Positions 62,551 to 64,000 of a stretch of 64,000 nucleotides of DNA are shown one piece after another. This stretch comes from Corynebacterium felinum. GTDB lineage: Bacteria > Actinomycetota > Actinomycetes > Mycobacteriales > Mycobacteriaceae. The DNA is taken from positions 2,666,001 through 2,730,000 of the forward strand of contig NZ_CP047209.1 in assembly GCF_030408755.1 (NCBI RefSeq). Direction: 5' to 3'. A program made the position numbers and the translations under genes. Below the pieces are notes generated by a model that was not told where the DNA came from, did not search any database, and worked only from the letters and a program-made list of their open reading frames with translations. Each line of letters opens with the position of its first letter. Within the stretch, counting starts at the first letter, position 1.

Positions 62551-63561
62551 ATGTCACTGAACCGCCGATCGTTTCTGAAAATTCTTTCCGCCACGATGAT
62601 CACCACCATTGGCGCAAGCTCACTGGTTGCCTGTACAAACACCCCCTCCACCCAAACCACCGGGGATGGCGCCACCCGCATTGTGAAAGATATTGAAGAC
62701 AACGACGTCGAAGTGCCGGCCACACCAGAAAGAATTGTCACCCTTTCTGAACCCACCCTCGACGGTGTCCTCGCCCTTGGCCTCACCCCAATCGGTGCTG
62801 TTGCTGGCCGCGGCCAGCAAGACATCCCCAACTATCTGAAAGAAGCAGGCCACGACATTCCTATCTTTGGTTCCGTGGCCCAACCCAACTTTGAGGTAAT
62901 CGGCGCGGCCAAACCCGACCTCATTTTGGTCGACGGCACCAGTGTAAACAACAACCCACCCGTGCTGGAGGCACTACGCGCCATCGCCCCAGTGGTGTAT
63001 ACCGGCTATGCGGGTGGGGATTGGAAAGACAACCTACGCCTAACCGCCGATGCTGTGAACAAGAAGGAGGAGGGCGAAAAAATTATCGCCAACTACGCCA
63101 AGCACGCCGAAGAAGTGTCGAAGAAACTGGGCGATTACAAAGACTCGACCTTTTCCGTCGTGCGCTGGCAGGGCACCAACGGCTCGCTGATTCTCAACGA
63201 GCTTCCCGCAGGGCGCGCACTTTTAGACGTTGGACTTAAGCGGCCTGCCTCCCAAGATCGTCGCGGCCGCGGCCACTCTGAGCCCGTAAGCTTGGAAAAC
63301 TTGAAAGATCTGGATGCTGACTACATGTTCTTCGGCACCCTCGGCGGTTCCTCGGTGAGCAACCAGCAAGCTGGCGGCGATGCTGACCACGAGGCCGCAG
63401 TCAAAGCTATTGAGCAGGCGAAAAAGCTTCCCGGTTTCACCGATCTCGTAGCCTTCCAAAGCCAACACATCATCCCCGTCGATGGTTCGGTGTGGACCTC
63501 CACTGGCGGGCCCCTTTTGATGCACCGCATTATCGACGACATCGAGAAAAACCTCGTCTAA
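62551..63561 (+). CDS. Iron-siderophore ABC transporter substrate-binding lipoprotein
   Basis: 336 residues, FecB/FepB-type binding protein. The N-terminus has a twin-arginine pattern (NRRSFLK) and a lipobox (SLVAC, Cys near residue 28), so it is probably exported folded by Tat and lipid-anchored. The binding fold shows PERIVTLSEPTLDGVLALGLTPIG, KPDLILVDG and IIPVDGSVWTSTGGPLLMHRI. Start ATG 62551 with AAAGGA nine bases upstream. Expected ligand: the ferric catecholate made by the ent operon (inference). No permease or ATPase gene follows directly. Confidence 0.9.
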   Translation: MSLNRRSFLKILSATMITTIGASSLVACTNTPSTQTTGDGATRIVKDIEDNDVEVPATPERIVTLSEPTLDGVLALGLTPIGAVAGRGQQDIPNYLKEAGHDIPIFGSVAQPNFEVIGAAKPDLILVDGTSVNNNPPVLEALRAIAPVVYTGYAGGDWKDNLRLTADAVNKKEEGEKIIANYAKHAEEVSKKLGDYKDSTFSVVRWQGTNGSLILNELPAGRALLDVGLKRPASQDRRGRGHSEPVSLENLKDLDADYMFFGTLGGSSVSNQQAGGDADHEAAVKAIEQAKKLPGFTDLVAFQSQHIIPVDGSVWTSTGGPLLMHRIIDDIEKNLV

Positions 63562-63623
63562 CCCGCTGCTTGCACCAACCAGCACTGTCTGTTGCCGCAT
63601 CTTTTCGTTTCTAAGGACTACTC

Positions 63624-64000
63624 GTGCACATGAACACCCCAACACCACAACGCACACCCCGCCTTAGCGCCATAGCGCTGCTCAGCGTCACCGCCACACT
63701 GACCCCCTTCACCCTCTTTGGCATCTCCGCCACCGCAGTCCCCGACGATTTCACCGCAGCAGGGCTGCCCGCACAAGTCAGCGAAACTGCCGAAGCACCT
63801 GCTGCACCTATAAGCTCGCCACAGGTAGCGCACCCTGTGACATCGGTGGCGGCGTCGCCACGCGAAACAACCCCGTTCGCAGCCGATGAGCAACGACACG
63901 AGGCGGAGCGTCTCGACGTCGTCACGCCCATGTCCATCCTGCGCAGCGCCGATGTCACCTATCTTGAACACGACAGCAACGGGGCAACGCTTCGCGTGCA
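63624..64000 (+). CDS. Exported protein, 5' part (cut by window end)
   Basis: Open frame from GTG 63624 (AAGGA six bases upstream; ATG at 63630 is the alternative) to the window edge, 125 codons. It begins with a signal peptide (LSAIALLSVTATLTPFTLFG) followed by an Ala/Pro/Thr-rich spacer and the start of a domain (SADVTYLEHDSNGATLRV). It follows the binding protein by 62 bases and may be in the same operon. Not identifiable from this part. Confidence 0.65.
   Translation, partial: MHMNTPTPQRTPRLSAIALLSVTATLTPFTLFGISATAVPDDFTAAGLPAQVSETAEAPAAPISSPQVAHPVTSVAASPRETTPFAADEQRHEAERLDVVTPMSILRSADVTYLEHDSNGATLRV

Noticed and set aside
1..64000. CRISPR arrays, rRNA and tRNA genes
   Set aside because: No regularly spaced repeats with unique spacers and no rRNA or tRNA sequence were recognised on reading; a covariance-model scan would be the decisive test.

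Overview
The window reads as a chromosome segment of a Corynebacterium (Actinobacteria, Mycobacteriales). The order ispF-ispD-carD-lpqE-like lipoprotein-radA-(gene absent)-membrane protein-beta carbonic anhydrase-mutY-...-clpC-...-lysS matches the order I recall from Mycobacterium tuberculosis (Rv3581c to Rv3598c) and corynebacteria. Sortase-type surface proteins, a DtxR-type iron box, a ClgR-type box and a secretory lipase fit the same genus. I do not name a species.

Layout. 0-3.2 kb: an N-acetylglucosamine-type PTS (regulator, EIIBC, EIIA) controlled by a BglG/LicT antiterminator, with a recognisable RNA antiterminator site and promoter in front. 3.2-5.5 kb: gene-poor, with a diverged dispersed repeat and one small secreted protein. 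5.5-17 kb: conserved housekeeping genes for isoprenoid synthesis (ispD, ispF), transcription (carD), DNA repair (radA, mutY), CO2 hydration, a lipase and ClpC. disA, expected beside radA, is not there. 17-31 kb: a variable block between clpC and lysS with an SPFH/ribbon-helix-helix pair behind a two-palindrome operator, an MFS exporter, a secreted coiled-coil protein and a giant wall-anchored adhesin. 31-36.5 kb: lysS, then a RloA/RloB (AbiL-like) defence pair whose second gene is cut by an IS1380-family element with a clean CTAG target duplication. 36.8-46.7 kb: two more giant adhesins of the same family. 47.4-57.7 kb: a seven-gene operon for a catecholate siderophore (entA, entB, entC, entE, a free aryl carrier protein, a Fes-type esterase, and a one-module EntF-type NRPS predicted to use serine), with a DtxR box upstream. 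58.4-64 kb: a decayed beta-propeller secreted protein, its intact paralogue, a Tat-type iron-siderophore binding lipoprotein, and the start of another exported protein.

How it fits together. The right end is an iron-acquisition unit: chorismate to 2,3-dihydroxybenzoate (EntC, EntB, EntA), activation and loading (EntE, carrier protein), assembly with serine and trilactone release (EntF), ligand hydrolysis for iron release (Fes), and capture at the membrane by the binding lipoprotein. The three adhesins share an N-terminal domain, 7 to 12 repeated Ig-like (DUF5979-like) modules, an extra hydrophobic segment, a proline-rich linker and an LAxTG sorting signal.

The most unusual structural signal is a roughly 72-nt hairpin present three times (near 3.5, 14.1 and 30.6 kb). 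In one copy both 8-bp arms have changed in a compensatory way, which points to selection on a folded RNA or single-stranded DNA. It sits inside a longer diverged repeat.
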